A stretch of DNA of 64,000 nucleotides from Pelargonium tetragonum (taxonomy: Eukaryota; Streptophyta; Magnoliopsida; Geraniales; Geraniaceae), in the NCBI GenBank assembly GCA_036897445.1, contig JAYMTL010000044.1, forward strand, positions 59,420 through 123,419, in the 5' to 3' direction. The position numbers were made by a program, and so were the translations under genes. A model generated the notes under the pieces. The model did no database searches, was not told the DNA's origin, and saw nothing but the letters and a program-made list of their open reading frames with translations. Shown one piece after another: positions 1-12,905 of the stretch. Numbering within the stretch: position 1 is the stretch's first letter; each line of letters opens with the position of its first letter.

Positions 1-3000
1 ACGGCGTTTTATTTATAAGCCTCTCTAATCTAAAGTCTAAAGAGCCAAACCAAATATTTTAGCCCTTTTCTAAAAGAATCTTTCTAGAGTTATAATATTA
101 AGGAGCAACCTGAATAGGGATATCCTGTAAATATCAAGGGCAACAACTCCGTCAGTTTTTGGTTTACAAAGTGGCATATAATTAGAAAATACCTATAGAT
201 TTTTGTGTGAGGTGTATTTTACTATATACTAAAAAGTTCCTGGTTAAGCTTTTTTGGGGTGCGCTAGCGAGTCTTTACTTTAGTAAGTCCTGAGATTTTT
301 AATGAAATAAAATAAATAGAAAGATACTGGATCCTAAGTTAAACTTTTTTTTTTTCAAATCCAGTTGAGTAGCGCTTTTAAAAGCCTATATACCCGTATA
401 TTCAGACCCTTTAAATATTATCCGAAAAAAGCAAGAATCTTAAGTACTCTTTCTTTACTGCCTTATTTACTAAGAGTTGGAGTTATGAGTGAAAGAAATT
501 TCCCTTATACTAAGCACCTTGAAATTGGAAAACCCAAAATAGTTATAACATCGGATCTAAGCTCAGTGTAGAGAACAGAATACTAGAGGGAATCCTTAGC
601 TTTTCAATTAAGATAAATTAGGATAACCCGGCAACCAAATCTAATTCTATTAGGTACGTTTTATAATCTTATAGGAAAACCCCTCAACAAGGATTCCTAA
701 GTTTCAAGTCCATCTTTATTAGTAAGCCTTAATCATAAAATTCTAGGTAAAAGATCCGGATTTGTTCTATCTTACGGGGCAAAAGCTCCTCCGTGTAAGA
801 GTGAGGTATTCTATCACTTCACTTATTAAAAGAATAGCTTCAAAAGTACATGTTCAAGGGTGCCCTCCAAGTTTCTGTGGTATTATAAGGTGATGCATAA
901 GTTTTATCTAATTGAAAAGTAGTTTTTGGCTTGACAACTAAGAGACCTAGATTTTTATACCTTTCCAGTAATAGGCGAAACCCTATATTATAACACAGTA
1001 TCCATGAAAGAACCTGCCGCTCCTTGAATTTTATATTACAGGAGAGTATATATGAACTAAAATTCTTACTCCTACGTAGGCTAGATTAAAATGAGAGTTG
1101 ACCTAATGCCCGGATCTTTTAGTTACACCCTGGAGCTCTTAGCAAGTTCCTTAATGGGTTTTTTATTTCTTTTTTTAGTCTTTCTTGAAAGAGTAATTGC
1201 TGAAAAGGGCTTTTATAAGGGTACTCTTAATCCCTTATTATTAGTTTAAGCGGTTGTGTAGCTGTAGGGAGGTTTCAGAAAAGCTTTTTTATAATCAAAG
1301 GAAAGTACTAATATTATAGGAATATCGATACACATTTTCTCATGTCTATTCCACCCTTCTATTATACTGCCTAGAGTTTTTAGATCATGAAAAGAGTCCA
1401 GAAAAAAAAGGTCAAGACTTGATATAATGACCCGCGGTAAATGAGTTTGTCATAGGATTCTACTAAAACAAGGTTTAATTCGAAAAAAAAGAGATTTAAG
1501 GTTTCGAAACCCATACAAATAGCTATTTTTTTAGTAGGGACCCCTGTCCAGGGCAGAGGTTTTCGTGCAACATAAGGGCCCTGCACTTTTTCTCGGAATA
1601 TAAGGTGACTTTATAATAATACCCAACCCCTAAAGGTAAGAGCTGTCCAAAGGAAGTATATACCCTAAAAAGTTATCACTTTCAATTATATAAGTATAGG
1701 AGCGGTTTATCTAAACATGTAAACTTCCTGGAAAGAAACTTAACTTATTACTAGAGGGATTCCTTGTTGAGCAAACCCTTTTCTTAATGGATACGCTACA
1801 GCAGTGAATTTCGTTTTAAATCATTAAATAGAGCCGCTTTGTCAAAGAAAACTGACAAAATGGGAACCCTTGGTAAGGCATAACAGACAGCAAGAACTCC
1901 TACTAAAGGATCGCTATAGCGCTTCATTGTCCTAACTAAGGCTTTTTGTTTTAGAAAGACTTTGTACTCTTTCATTTTGATAGACAACGAACGCGTATAA
2001 GCACATGTACATACTACATTTTTGGTTTCCTAGGAGCCCCCTTATTTTATTTAATTGTCCCACGTTCCCAGTATTTTTTTGGTCTCTGAACTTAATTCTA
2101 ATTTTCTAGAAAATACTAAATAAAGTCAATTTGTGTGCTAATTTTACCGACTTTGATGATAATAAAAAAGGGGAGATTCTATAGTATTCTCGGGTATAAC
2201 TAAAGGGATCCAATTCCTGAATCTTACCTATATTTTCTTTCACTACTACTTATACTTACTTATATTTTATTTTAACCTCCTATATTTACAAATTACGCTT
2301 CGTAGGAACCTAGGATTTCTTTTATTAAATAAGGACCTCCGCTAAAAAAGCGAACCCTTAATTACATTACCTTAGCTACTACTACTATTGACGCTTATAA
2401 ATCTAGTAAATTAGTACAGAGAAGACTCCTCCTTAATAAGATAGGGGGACCTTGTAAAAGATCAAATTTAGACTCTACCTAAGAAAAATCACTCAAGCGG
2501 ATCCTTCTACTACGAGTTACGGCAATTCAATAATGGGACTTTCCCGATATCCCGAAATAATACTAATAAAATATCTTGTAAAACTCAATCTACTTTCAAG
2601 CTTTATAGTTATACAATCTTTTATTTTCAATCCTTTGGAGTTTGAACTGATATAGGGACTCCTAGGCTTCAGATCTCTTGTAGATTCTAATAACATGTAT
2701 TTGCACAGGTTTTTCGATTCTTTTTTACCAGTTAAAATACTTTATCTAATCAAGATTTTAATGCAATATTTTATAATTATAGCCCCAAGATAACTTTATT
2801 ATGAACGGAGCAGATGAAGCCCCCTTAAAAAAGACTATAAGGAGGTACCGGGCTTAAGACAAGAAATTCAATTAGGGTATTCTATAAACAAACAACTGGC
2901 CCCAAGGGATTTGAACAGTTAACCTTCTTTCAACTCTCTTGAATTCTGTCGCGTTTTCATTTCAATTTAATACCTAACGAGCCCGCAGAGAGCGCTTTCT

Positions 3001-4713
3001 CATAGATGTAGAAGCACTTTATTCACTATTTTACGGAGATCCCTAGTTTTTCAATCCCTTTAAATTAATAATAAAATAAGTATAACGAATCTCAGAGTAA
3101 CTGTCAGAGACTGCGGACTCTCTTAAAATAAAAAAGATTGAGGTTCAGCAATCGTGTAAATAACCGATAGCTAGCAAAACTCCTTGGTAAATATAGAATC
3201 TAAGAAATCCTACCCCGATCTTACTTATTTTATTTCCTATAGCCCGAAGGGGCCGCGGTATATATGGTAATTTAAGATTTAAGAGTCGTTGTTATGTTTC
3301 AGAAATTCCTTGTGAATGTGCAATTAATAAAAATGTAAGTTCCAAACAGCTATTTTATCAATCAAAAAGCTAGTCGAGTGTTTACAATTACGGGTAGAAG
3401 CCCCATGTAAACTTATTTCAAAAATATTCACAAATTTCTAGGAGCACCCGCTTATTCTACAGTTATTTCTCTTTGTTAATACTCAAACTACTAATAAGGG
3501 CCTTATACCAAGTCAAAGCTAAAAACTTGCAATACTCTGCAACTATACTCAACCGCGTATCTTTTTAGAATGATCAGGGCTGACTAATTAAAGTTAAAGA
3601 GAGAGTTTTTGCTTAAAGCGACCCCTATGTCTAGAAAAGTGACGAAAAGTCTAACTATATAGAATCCTTTTGTGAGTCAAAAGGGGGATTTGCTTAGTAA
3701 AGAAAAAGGCATGAGGGCCTACTAAAAAAGAAAAATGATACGAGATTCAATGGATGCCTTTTGTCAGGCTTCTTTTCTTTTTTGAACCCTTGTAGCTTTA
3801 ACTTAGGGTCTTTTTTTAGAGCTAATTTATACCCTTTGTAGACTGCGAGATACCGGGCTCTGTAAAGATAATCTAGATTCTTACTTTTAGTGCGGGAGTT
3901 TAACCTTATACTACTAGAATTGAAGTGGCTTAATTTACCAGAAAAAGCATACCCCGCAGACTTAAGTTAAGTAGCAACTTTTTCTAAATTAGAATTGGCA
4001 GAGCCCAAGTCAATTTGATTGGGTGTTGTTGGTTCCCATCGTGTTCTCAGTTTCTTTTTTGTACTACCAAAAAAGGGGATTCCAAGTTCAAAGTTTCGCT
4101 ATTCTCTTCCGTAAACCCACAGCCAAGGTCTACGTTCGTTTAATAACTAGTCGTCTCCTTTTCACAAATTCGTGGAATCTTCCGGATCTACTTTTAACAA
4201 CAGAATTAGAAGAAACCCAGAATATGAAAATAGATTTTAGACTCATCTGCGCTTTGTGAAATGTACAAGAAGCTTAGCTTAAGGTGTCTGAAGCCTCCTT
4301 TGAGAATTGCGATAATGTCCTCGTAAGTAACATTGGTGCTGGTTTTGTAGATTCTCTTTCTAGTAGGAGATCGGTCAATCGCATGAAAGATAACCCAAAA
4401 TCTTCTTATGAGTTAGTTCTTATTGACTTACTTGTGTTTCTTTTTGTTTCTTAGTGACGGTATTAGATTTATATTAGTAACACCTCTATTCGGGGTCTAC
4501 CAGACACCAGATTTTTTGATGCTTCGTGTTTATAAAAAGTATGGTTCTATGGTTCTAAAACTTTATACTTAATTTCTTGTGGTTAAATCAGAGCTTCATT
4601 TTACAACATGCACAGGTTCAAAGCCGGCTAGGGTTTCTTTATAAGGGTTTTATTACTTTCTAGAGCTTCTCAGTACTATTTCTGAAACCAGAAGGAAGAT
4701 TAGATAATATAAA

Positions 4714-4729
4714 GCACGTCACGTCGTGC
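4714..4729. repeat. Short GC-rich hairpin
   Basis: GCACG pairs with CGTGC across a six-base loop (TCACGT). Five GC-rich base pairs stand out in AT-rich surroundings. No gene lies next to it, so it cannot be called a terminator. Confidence 0.4.
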
Positions 4730-6682
4730 GAAAGGGCTACTAGTATTTCTTAAATTCCCCCTTTTAAGTTTAAGTTAGGAAGATATAATAGGGAGAGGAA
4801 TCCCACAAAGTCTAGATTGCTTTAGCCTTTCCTGATCTGCATCTCTAAAAGTTAGCTATTCGATTTTGGAGACTCTTTTGACTTTGTAGGTATCTCTAGC
4901 TCTAGAAACGATACTATATCGGCTTATTGTCTATTATTTATTAGCAACTCCCCTTGAGGAAAAATCTGCTGGAATTCTGTCTAAAATCCTTCCTATCTCA
5001 CAGGGACTCACTTAGCAATTAATCTTACAAGGGTTGGGTCTTGTCTTAATTCTAAAAGGTCAGTACTCTCCCTCGCGATCCTTCGAGCTAAACTCTCATT
5101 TTGCAATTTTAAGGGTTGCTTTAACGCTGCATAAAAAATCCCATTTTGAGAGGGCAAAGAATCTTTATTCGTGTCTCTCGGGGCGCCGCGACTTATATTT
5201 AGTGGGATAAATAGAAGTATAGCTAGAATCTGCAGAAGTCTTAGGTGTTCTCAAAAAAGGGGTCCTTTGTTAGTGGATCCCTGTAAGGTAAAGCTGCAGC
5301 TAGATCTTAAATTTCGGGCAGAGTCTTGAAAATATATCCAACTTCATTTAGATCTTTATATATGTTAAAGCATCCCGTTTTTTACTGTCTCGAATATCAT
5401 TGAAAGCCCCCTTGTATTTAAGATGCGCTCAGTATAACTTATTTTAATTACACCGTCACCTTTCAGCTCCATTTTAATTTAATGAAAGGAAGTCCCGTGT
5501 TAACGATCAGACAACGGAATCGCTTATATTGGAATAAGTTGCCGTTTAGATTAGAAGTGGAGTAGGATTTCCTAATAAAAGTGCATTTCTCATCTGATTA
5601 ATCGACACTATAACCCTAAAAAGAATTCGCTGGTTCAAAAAAAGGTATGACTTAGATTATCGGCAAAGGGCAAGGGCATCTCGAAAAAGCTTATATAGAA
5701 CAGAACCTAAGTAAGACACCTCTCTGTCGTTAATAAGGATTCTAGTAAGTAGGGAGGGACCCATCCCATAAATTTTTTAGGGCGAAATCGACCATAAATG
5801 TAATTTCTGTTGTATATTTTTATAAACAAAAGCCTAAAATCTTTTTTCTTTAACCAGGGCCCCTTTTGTGGTACTTTGAACACCTGGGTCTATTACTACA
5901 TCTGAGTAACCTTAGCTTAACTCGGCGATTAGTAATTATGAAATCTTGTTTTTACTGCTTCCACATAGGATTCTTTAAGGGGTACTGACTAAAAAAATTG
6001 AAATACCAGGCTATCCTTTTATTCTGCCACAACCTATTTTTATAACTCAAAAAAAGAGGAAGTCCGTACTAGAGGATTTACGACCCAGTGATCTCGAACT
6101 CAACCCGGAAAAGAGTTGCAGCAGTCTGCATACGTATCAAAAGTTTTTTGGAATTTGCCTTTACCAAGGCTTGCTTATCCTTTTTAGAGAACCCTATTAT
6201 AGTCAGCTTTCTGTATTGTACAAGCACATTATAGTGCATTAACCCCTGTAAAAACTTTTTTTTGTAAAGTCCCGGTATTCTAATTCTATTCTAACTTCAA
6301 GTCATTTTAGAGAAATTGACTGCTGAGAGGCGGTTACACATTAAGAATTAGAATCTTATTAATTTGAAGCGGGCTAACTTAGTCAAATAAAGGGTAAGTA
6401 ATTCTAAAAAAAGAATAAAGAAAGTTTTATGCTCTTTATACCGAGCTTGTTTTGTATTATAGGACTAAACCTTCTGATAAGCCCCCCGAAAAAGCCTCTT
6501 TCATCCCGAAAGATTGTCAAAGTTATGACTGATATTCTTTCTTTGTACGACATCTAAAAGCAAAAAGAAGAAACTTAGATCTCAATAAGGTTAGTGAGTT
6601 GTCCTGTCAAAAGAAGCCTCTTTTTAGACTTTGTTATATACAGCTACTTTATAGGCCTAGCAAAGAATCCACAAAGGGGACC

Positions 6683-6703
6683 CTAAAATCTTACGAATTT
6701 TAG
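6683..6703. repeat. 7-bp inverted repeat between G/C clusters
   Basis: CTAAAAT pairs with ATTTTAG across a seven-base loop. It is flanked by GGGGACC on the left and CCCCGGG on the right, so the wider segment could fold further. Function unknown. Confidence 0.4.
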
Positions 6704-6829
6704 ACTAAGAATCCCCGGGATTTAAGTAACACAAATTGAGCTACCTTACTTTACTAAAGTATATAAATGCATTTCCCACCTTGTTTGAGGAAATAGAAAG
6801 TCTATGCCAAGTAATAGAACAAAGTTTCC

Positions 6830-6857
6830 AACTATATAACCTTAATTATATATAGTT
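6830..6857. repeat. 9-bp AT-rich inverted repeat
   Basis: AACTATATA and TATATAGTT form a nine-pair stem around a ten-base loop. AT-only arms of this kind are common in AT-rich DNA, so it may be chance. Confidence 0.3.
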
Positions 6858-8128
6858 TTTCAGCAGTGGATTTCCCGAGCTTGAGAATGTCTAAATTTCT
6901 TGTGAGGATTGCTTCTCTTTAATAAAAATGAATTAAAAAAAACTTAATATCTTTTCTGCGTAAATAGAAAGCTAAAGACAAAAGTCTAAGGGGGTTCTAA
7001 GCCTGTCGCCTTAGTTAGATTAAATAAATAGCGGAGCTCTTTTGTTTACAAGTTTTTTATGAATCCTTGGGTTTACTAAAACTTATTTATCCTCTGGGTC
7101 GTGCTGTTGATTCCGTTTCTTGTATATCTAAAAATCCTGGTAGGACGGAAGTAAACTATATTCTATAAGAAAGAGAGGTCCTAATAAGAACAAATAGGTT
7201 CCGGGGAGATTCTAGTTACTTTATTAAAGCTTAACATTAGTAGTTGTCATTCTGTGTTTAGTGGGATCTCTCCCTCTCCAAGTAAATAGAACATCCAGGG
7301 TGTAGAGACTTATAAAAAAAGAATAAAGCTTGTGTAGAAAGGCAAGCTTGTCTTGTAAAAAGTACATAAGAATTTTTGGTTAAAAAGGACCCACTAAACT
7401 AAATACAGAACTAACAAGCATAAAGAAAAGGGTTTTGCAATAGAAAAAATTCCGCGGTTAAATACTTCTATTATCGTTAAAAATTTTTAGGTCTAGAAAT
7501 CTCCTTAGACTGTTTCACTAAAAGGAAGATAGTAGCATAATTCATTTTATTGAAAAGTGGCCACTTACCTTACTTAAGGGTAGTTATATTTTAGCACTTT
7601 TATTTAAAAGCAAAGCTAGTATTTATATGTAACTTTGATAGGGAATTCCCTACTTCATGTCCAAAACAAGAATTTTAAAAACCCAGAGTTAGAGTACCAG
7701 AGCAGCCTCCTTATCTCCAAGCAAGTTAGTTAAATTTTGATAGCCTATGGCTTAAGGAGAAAACTTACTGAGCTAGAACAGCTAAGAGGGCTCTCCGGAA
7801 AAGCGGCTTTTTAAAAAAGATTTTATAAGTTTAGGAGTTCGAAAGATTAACATCTTTCCCTTTTTGAAGGCTTAGCCGTTCTGGAATTAAACCTTAGCGT
7901 TAGAACTTTCTATTACAGGAAAAGCTTTTCAATTTATGTTACTTAAGGTAGCTCTGTTAAGACTAAGACAGGACACTTGGGTTTCTATTGCTATTCTACG
8001 TAAGGGATTTCTTTGACTTTGACTAATGAGAGATTGATCCGGAGTTTCTCGGCTTCTACTTCATAAAAGAAAAGGGGTCTAGCAGTAAAGGGGAATCTCT
8101 TATCAAGCTCTAACTTCAAATATTTGAC

Positions 8129-8148
8129 ATTCTAGATAGTAACTTCAT
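8129..8148 (+). repeat. Partial copy of the 10.77 kb hairpin arm
   Basis: The 14 bases at 8130-8143 (TTCTAGATAGTAAC) are identical to the inner part of the right arm of the long hairpin at 10758-10791. The other arm is absent here. This suggests that the hairpin arm belongs to a repeat family of this block. Confidence 0.5.
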
Positions 8149-9390
8149 CAGGAGGTTTTACAGGGATATGTCTTCTTTCCCTCCGTAGATTTTCTGGGTT
8201 CGGTTGGGATAGAAAGTTTCTTTTATGGATAGTGGTTTTTGGGATTGTTTCATTTGATCTGTATTCCTGCTTTGATTGGAAAGTTTCTTGGATGTTAGGC
8301 TCTTTATGTTTTTTGTTATGCCGGTTTCTTCGTCCTCCTCGTCTTCTGGGTTTCTGGATATTCGGATAAACTTTTTGAGACTCAAGAAGTGCTTGAAGCT
8401 AAATTTGATAAAGGTGCTCGATTTTAGGGATGGATAGGCGAGAGTTTCCTCAATTCAAGAGTAGGGGTATTCAGAGTCAGACTTTCGAGAGCAGGTAGGA
8501 AAGGAAGGTAAGTCAAAGTAGTAGATGCTTGCTATCTAAGGCCTCCCGGGTATCAAATATCTATCAATATAAAAAGAATTTGGCAAGCTATTGATATAGA
8601 GCTCTCTTTTTGAGTAATTACATTACCTCTTGCCAGTCCTTTCTAGGTTACCGCTTAACGAGATAGGGAATGATAAAGAGTAAGTAGTTTCCTACGGACC
8701 TTGATAGATAGTTCTAGTTCTAAAGTAAAGAAAGTTTTGAAGTTAATAAAATAAGAAGAGGATAGAGTCTCTGGTCCGTTAGCAAAGCAGAGCCCAGATA
8801 AGTAAATAAGTCGGATAGGGCGCACCACTTAACTTAGTATTGAAACTGAGGTAATGTATATTATGGATAGTCACCTTGGCATTGTTGCTCTTTTTTGAAT
8901 TTGCTTAATAAAGTCTAGTTTATTCTAACTATAGAAATTGAAATGAAACCCTTTCTTTCCAGGGATAAAGTCAAACTTGTAGGGTATAAACCGAGTTCTA
9001 TGTTTCGGGTTAGACTTTTTCAGAGAAGTAGGCACCGGGTTAACAAGTTTAGGAATTCCTTCAGCCTATTAAGTAAAGCTCGTGAGTCCTCAATCATTCT
9101 ATGGTGTTTTCAATTAGAAAGGGTAAGTTACAAGGTTATAAGGAAGAGTTCCCCTTTGTTTACTTCGATGGCTTTTCTAGTTCCGCTTAAACTGAATGGG
9201 GTGTATCTAACTAAGTTGCTCTTTCTTCTCCCAGATCCAGCTAGCAAAGGAAAGTTTGATATTTCATAGTTATCGGACTCTATTTCCTTTCTATTTATTT
9301 GTGAAGAAGATTCAGAAGGTAAGCAATTCAAGCAAAGAATGATATAGTAAAGTAAAGGTGGTAAATAAAATAGAGGAACCTACCAAAGTT

Positions 9391-9482
9391 TGGGACTTGA
9401 ACCTGCCACTTTAATTAGCCAAGTTTTTTATAGCTAGTTATAGGTTAGAGGTCATATTTTCTATAATACAAGCAGTTTCTAA
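9391..9482 (-). repeat. Module A copy 1, tRNA T-arm-like
   Basis: Read on the minus strand this contains GGCAGGTTCAAGTCCCA, which looks like the T-loop of a tRNA, but the T-stem does not pair well and no full cloverleaf can be drawn. It aligns over most of 90 bases with the copy at 11926-12015, including GCCAAG, TAGTTA, GGTCAT and the downstream word AAGCAGTTTCTAA. It is probably a decayed tRNA-containing repeat rather than a working tRNA. Confidence 0.5.
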
Positions 9483-9990
9483 ATAAGTCAGTTTACTAGT
9501 TGATAGAGAGTAGTAGCGCTCAACAAGTCAGAATCTTGGTTTTCTAGTAGGAGATTTGGGTTTTTAGAAAAGCCTTTCTTTTATTTACTAATACTAAAAA
9601 GGTTAGCGTTTAAAGTTCTAAATTTAAGAGATAAGAGACTCATGTATTAGTCTGTTTTTAGTTAGCTAGTTTTCTTTACTCTAGAAAGAGAGTGGCTGTA
9701 ATAAATTGAAGATGGGTCTTATGAAGAATAAGATACAGAGTTCCAGTATCAAAAGCTGGGGCTCTAAGCAAAAAAAGGTTTTTATCTAGTTCTAGTTGCA
9801 ACAAAAGTCAAATAGTAAGTAGGTCTACAGAAGAAGGGTATTCGAAGTCCGAAAGAGGTCAGAAAGTCAGTCATTAGTTTCTTGTAAAATAGAATAGATA
9901 AATATAGAGTAAGCCTGTTTTCCTCAAAAAGGGGTTTTTAGGAACGAAGTCCATTCTCGAAAGAGGGGGTAGGTTTCCTAAAAGTGTTAT

Positions 9991-10040
9991 TGGAATTAGA
10001 ACCTGTCACTTTCTTAATATGTCAAGTTTTCTCTTTGAAA
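9991..10040 (-). repeat. Module A copy 2
   Basis: GGAATTAGAACCTGTCACTT followed by TTAATATGTCAAG parallels copy 1, about 600 bases away. It is preceded by GGTAGGTTTCCTA, which resembles the sequence before the other copies. The T-arm is more eroded than in copy 1. Confidence 0.45.
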
Positions 10041-10757
10041 GTGTAAAGCAAAGGTAAGTTCTGCTCCCTTCGTAATTTGAAAGAAATTTCCTTCATGTTA
10101 TTGGATTTTATGCTTTTTAAAAAGGAAGTAACTGAGCGGGGTATCGCTGTGGAGCCTTTGGGTTTAGGGATCCCGAGTTCTTGGGCTAGTTGAGAGTAAG
10201 GAAGTCTATCTGAATAGTAAACAGAAGAAGGCAGAGTAGGGTTCTAAGTGAGTAGGGAAGTCGCAAGGAGTTGTAAAAATGGGGTTGCAGGCGGGCTATT
10301 TACAGGTTCTTTAATCCAGTCAAATCCTAAGGTAGAAGCTTGATGGAATTAAGATCGGTGTCTTAGATAGAGTGTTTTGTTACCGAGCTCTTAAGGTAGG
10401 AAGGAGCCTGTTTCCAGTAAATAGAAAGCTAGATTGTGAGCTTTTCCTTTTAGTTGGCATTAGAGCGTGTTAAGAACTTCAAAAGGAGTCGGATGCTTGG
10501 CAAGTAGGTTCTGTGTAAGCGTCAGTCAGTCCAATTCTCGATAAAATATTAAAGTATAGGGAATTTACAGAGAAGTTTCTTTTTCTCTTATTTTCGTATT
10601 GCAGTAGTTTAGGCACCCACCGGATAGGGAATTGGCGGTGAAAGAGAGGAGTTTCATAGAATCAAACGTATAAAATGTAAATGCGGCTCTGTATCAAGAT
10701 TCTCAATGAATGATAAAATAAATAGAAAGTGAAATCTGGCCGGATAGATAAGGTAGC

Positions 10758-10791
10758 GTTACTATCTAGAAAGGCATTTCTAGATAGTAAC
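10758..10791. repeat. Perfect 15-bp inverted repeat with 4-base loop
   Basis: GTTACTATCTAGAAA at 10758-10772 pairs without a mismatch with TTTCTAGATAGTAAC at 10777-10791, separated only by GGCA. It is the strongest foldback I found in the window. It lies inside the 150-codon minus-strand open frame (10662-11114), which argues that the frame is not a gene. It could be a transcribed hairpin, a processing signal or a fresh inverted duplication of the arm also found at 8130. Confidence 0.85.
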
Positions 10792-11112
10792 CTTAGAGTT
10801 GTAGCAAGCATAGAAAGAAAGCCGAGTTCCTTTTTATTGAGAAGTACTTGGGTTTCCTGTAATTCGGTGGTTGCTTGTATGCCAGTCTCTTTGTTTCTCA
10901 CGCTATAAAAGAAATTGGTAGAATGGGAGGTTTTCTTATGGACTTGCTCTAGTGAGTTTAAGGATATATTCTCTTTTACTAGTGGGTTAGGCTGCGTAGA
11001 GTTGAGTAGGTAACCCCGGCGGCTAGCTAGTAGGTAGCATTTATTCAGAAAAGCGCTCATTCTAGATTTAAAAAGGGACTTTCTAAGTATGATTCTAGGT
11101 CTAAGAAAGAGC

Positions 11113-11175
11113 AAGGTTTGGTTTGATCCGTCTCCCTGTTTTATTAGCTTTGCCAGGAAATTCTTCGGAAGGGTT
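11113..11175 (+). repeat. Module B copy
   Basis: GTTTGATCCGT, then CCCTGTTTTATTAGCTTTG and GGAAATTCTTC, lines up with copies near 11570, 13470 and 13940. The shared frame is TTTGATCTGTATCCC, a TTTTCTTAGCTTT core, then GGAAATTC. Confidence 0.5.
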
Positions 11176-11478
11176 TTCCTATTGGTTTGGTGGAAGAAGT
11201 TTTATCAAAAGGTTAGACTTTTTCTTAGATTGAGATAGGAAGTCCTTTTGTTATAGAGTTATAGAATAAGAAAGTAGTGCCCCCTTACTCTTTCCTTGAC
11301 TTAGTTACTTGATTCGGATTGGGGAAAGAGACTGCAGTAGACGTAGCAAGAGTAGGAGGAACAGGGCAAGAGATAGTAAGCAGTAGGGATAGGGCTAAGC
11401 CTGTTGTATTCTTGGGATAGAGCCAGAGTTACTATAATTAATAATAAAATAGATAGGAATTTCTAAATAAACAGGGTA

Positions 11479-11497
11479 GGCCTTAATTAATTAGGCC
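11479..11497. repeat. Imperfect palindrome GGCC...GGCC
   Basis: GGCCTTAATTAATTAGGCC folds with five outer pairs and an AT-rich centre containing mismatches. It lies just upstream of a module B copy. Confidence 0.35.
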
Positions 11498-11522
11498 GAA
11501 TAGGGGAAAACACCTTACTGAG

Positions 11523-11625
11523 TGCCTAAACTAGCAATAATTGAGATTCTGGGTATAAACTTTGGCAAAATTCCATTTGATCTGCATCCCTTCTTTTCTT
11601 ATCAGCTTTTACAGGAGTAAGGTAG
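11523..11625 (+). repeat. Module B copy with upstream part
   Basis: GCCTAAACTAGCAATAA is followed after about 40 bases by CATTTGATCTGCATCCC and TTTTCTTATCAGCTTTTAC. The same order of words occurs at 13420-13520 and 13881-13985, so the repeat unit covers at least 100 bases. Confidence 0.5.
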
Positions 11626-11925
11626 GATAGCTCTAAAAGGCTTTTTCTTATTCTAGTGTAAGAAGTTTGACGAGCTTTTACTGAAAGGGTTTTAAACTTA
11701 GGTTAGTAGATAGGTGCTGTTACAGGAAGTCCCCGAGAGCATTTAGAGAGTTCTTATACTTAGTTCCATTTTTATTGCAAATAATGAATTTCCTGTAAAA
11801 AGGAGATGTATAGCTCAGGGGCAAACAGGGTTTTAGAGATAGTAGGTTTCTTTTATTGGGAATCGGGTAAGGAAGTCTATTCTGAAAAGTGGATAGGTTA
11901 CCTAGGTTTAGCTAGTTTTCTCAGG

Positions 11926-12015
11926 TGGGATTATAACCTGTTACTTGCTTATTATGCCAAGGTTTTTATCTATTAGTTAGTAAGGGGTCATGTAAGCTTA
12001 TAAGCAGTTTCTAAG
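11926..12015 (-). repeat. Module A copy 3
   Basis: GGGATTATAACCTGTTACTT, then ATTATGCCAAGGTTTTTATC, TTAGTTAG, GGGGTCAT and AAGCAGTTTCTAA match copy 1 in the same order. The T-loop has lost its TTC core (minus strand reads TTATAAT), so it cannot be a working tRNA. Confidence 0.5.
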
Positions 12016-12794
12016 CAAAAGCCTTTATAGGTTTCTGGGAATAAGGAGAGTGGGTTTCTAGGAGCATAGCATAAAGGAAAGATATGGGTATCTGAGCAGT
12101 CAGCAGGTGGCAGGGGATTTGAAAGAGTAAGTGAGCCTCTTTTGTTAGTTGAATCGGCAGAATCCGGTTCTGTAGTAGGAGCATAAAAGAGTCTTTAAAA
12201 GCTATCTCAGAGAGTTGGACTTTCCTTTGTGAAGAAGTTTTTGGGTAAGTTTCAGAAAGCAATTAGAGACTTCTATAGGAAAAGAAAGTGGTGAAAGGGG
12301 TGCCTTTTAAGAAGTAGGTAGGAAAGGAAAGCAAGCCAGTAAAAGAGGTACCGGGTCAGAAAGAGGGGAGTCCTTGACTTTATAGGTCAGCCTGCTTAAC
12401 GAGGCAAGGAATGTGGTCAAGTTGTAATACCTAGATTTCCTGGGTTTCCTATTTCAGAGTCTAAAGTAGAACTTTCTTAGTTATTAGAATGTTTTCCAAA
12501 AAATGAGTTTGTACTAAATAGGAGTAGATAGAGTCCTTCGGAGCTTTCCTGTGGATATTGCAAAGGGAGGGCTTGGGTTTATAACTAAAGCATAAAGTAC
12601 TGGTATTTCTAAACTAAAAGCTTTTTCGATTTACTTTTCGCTTCATTCGTAGTTGGGATTTCTAAAAGAGTACTTGTTTTTGCCTCTTCCTATTTCTTTT
12701 CTGGATCTCGCTAACACACAAAGATTGAATCTCTTATCCATTTTATAATAGGAAATTCTATATAAAGTCAAAACTGAGGATGGGGCGATAGGGG

Positions 12795-12905
12795 GCTCCC
12801 TACAAGCTACCCCAACAGCATAAAGCATTATGGATAATTTAGCGTGGTTTCGTTTGATTTGTATTCCTTTGTTTGTTTCGCTTTTACTGATTGAAAGTCT
12901 TTCGA
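12795..12905 (+). repeat. Module B copy
   Basis: CTACCCCAACAGCATAAAGC leads to CGTTTGATTTGTATTCC and TTTCGCTTTTACTGATTG. It follows the order of the copies at 13420 and 13881. Short opposing open frames over it (12643-13020 minus, 12830-13024 plus) are overlapping frames through a repeat. Confidence 0.45.

Larger units (their letters stand above)
1..8100. other. Gene-free AT-rich spacer
   Basis: I see no gene here. Open frames on both strands stop within about 80 codons and none looks like a known family. The DNA is AT-rich and is punctuated every few tens of bases by short G-runs followed closely by C-runs, for example near 2206, 5259 and 6675. There is an 11-base T-run at 345-355 and a few small foldbacks, which are listed separately. 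The texture is the same as in 27.2-64 kb and differs from the repeat blocks in between. Confidence 0.6.

Noticed and set aside
2896-2945. GGGATTTGAACAG, tRNA T-loop-like on the minus strand
   Set aside because: The T-stem has essentially no pairing and no anticodon arm forms.
3249-3272. GGCCGCGGTATATATGG, like the SSU 530 loop
   Set aside because: The preceding GTGCCAGCA is missing and no flanking helix is conserved.
10325-10340. ATCCTAAGGTAG, like the LSU 1920 region
   Set aside because: The word is short, its conserved neighbours are absent, and similar words occur at 17585 and 60723.
10662-11114. 150-codon minus-strand open frame, the longest in the window
   Set aside because: It matches no family I know, contains the perfect hairpin 10758-10791, crosses a repeat block, and its length is near what chance allows here.
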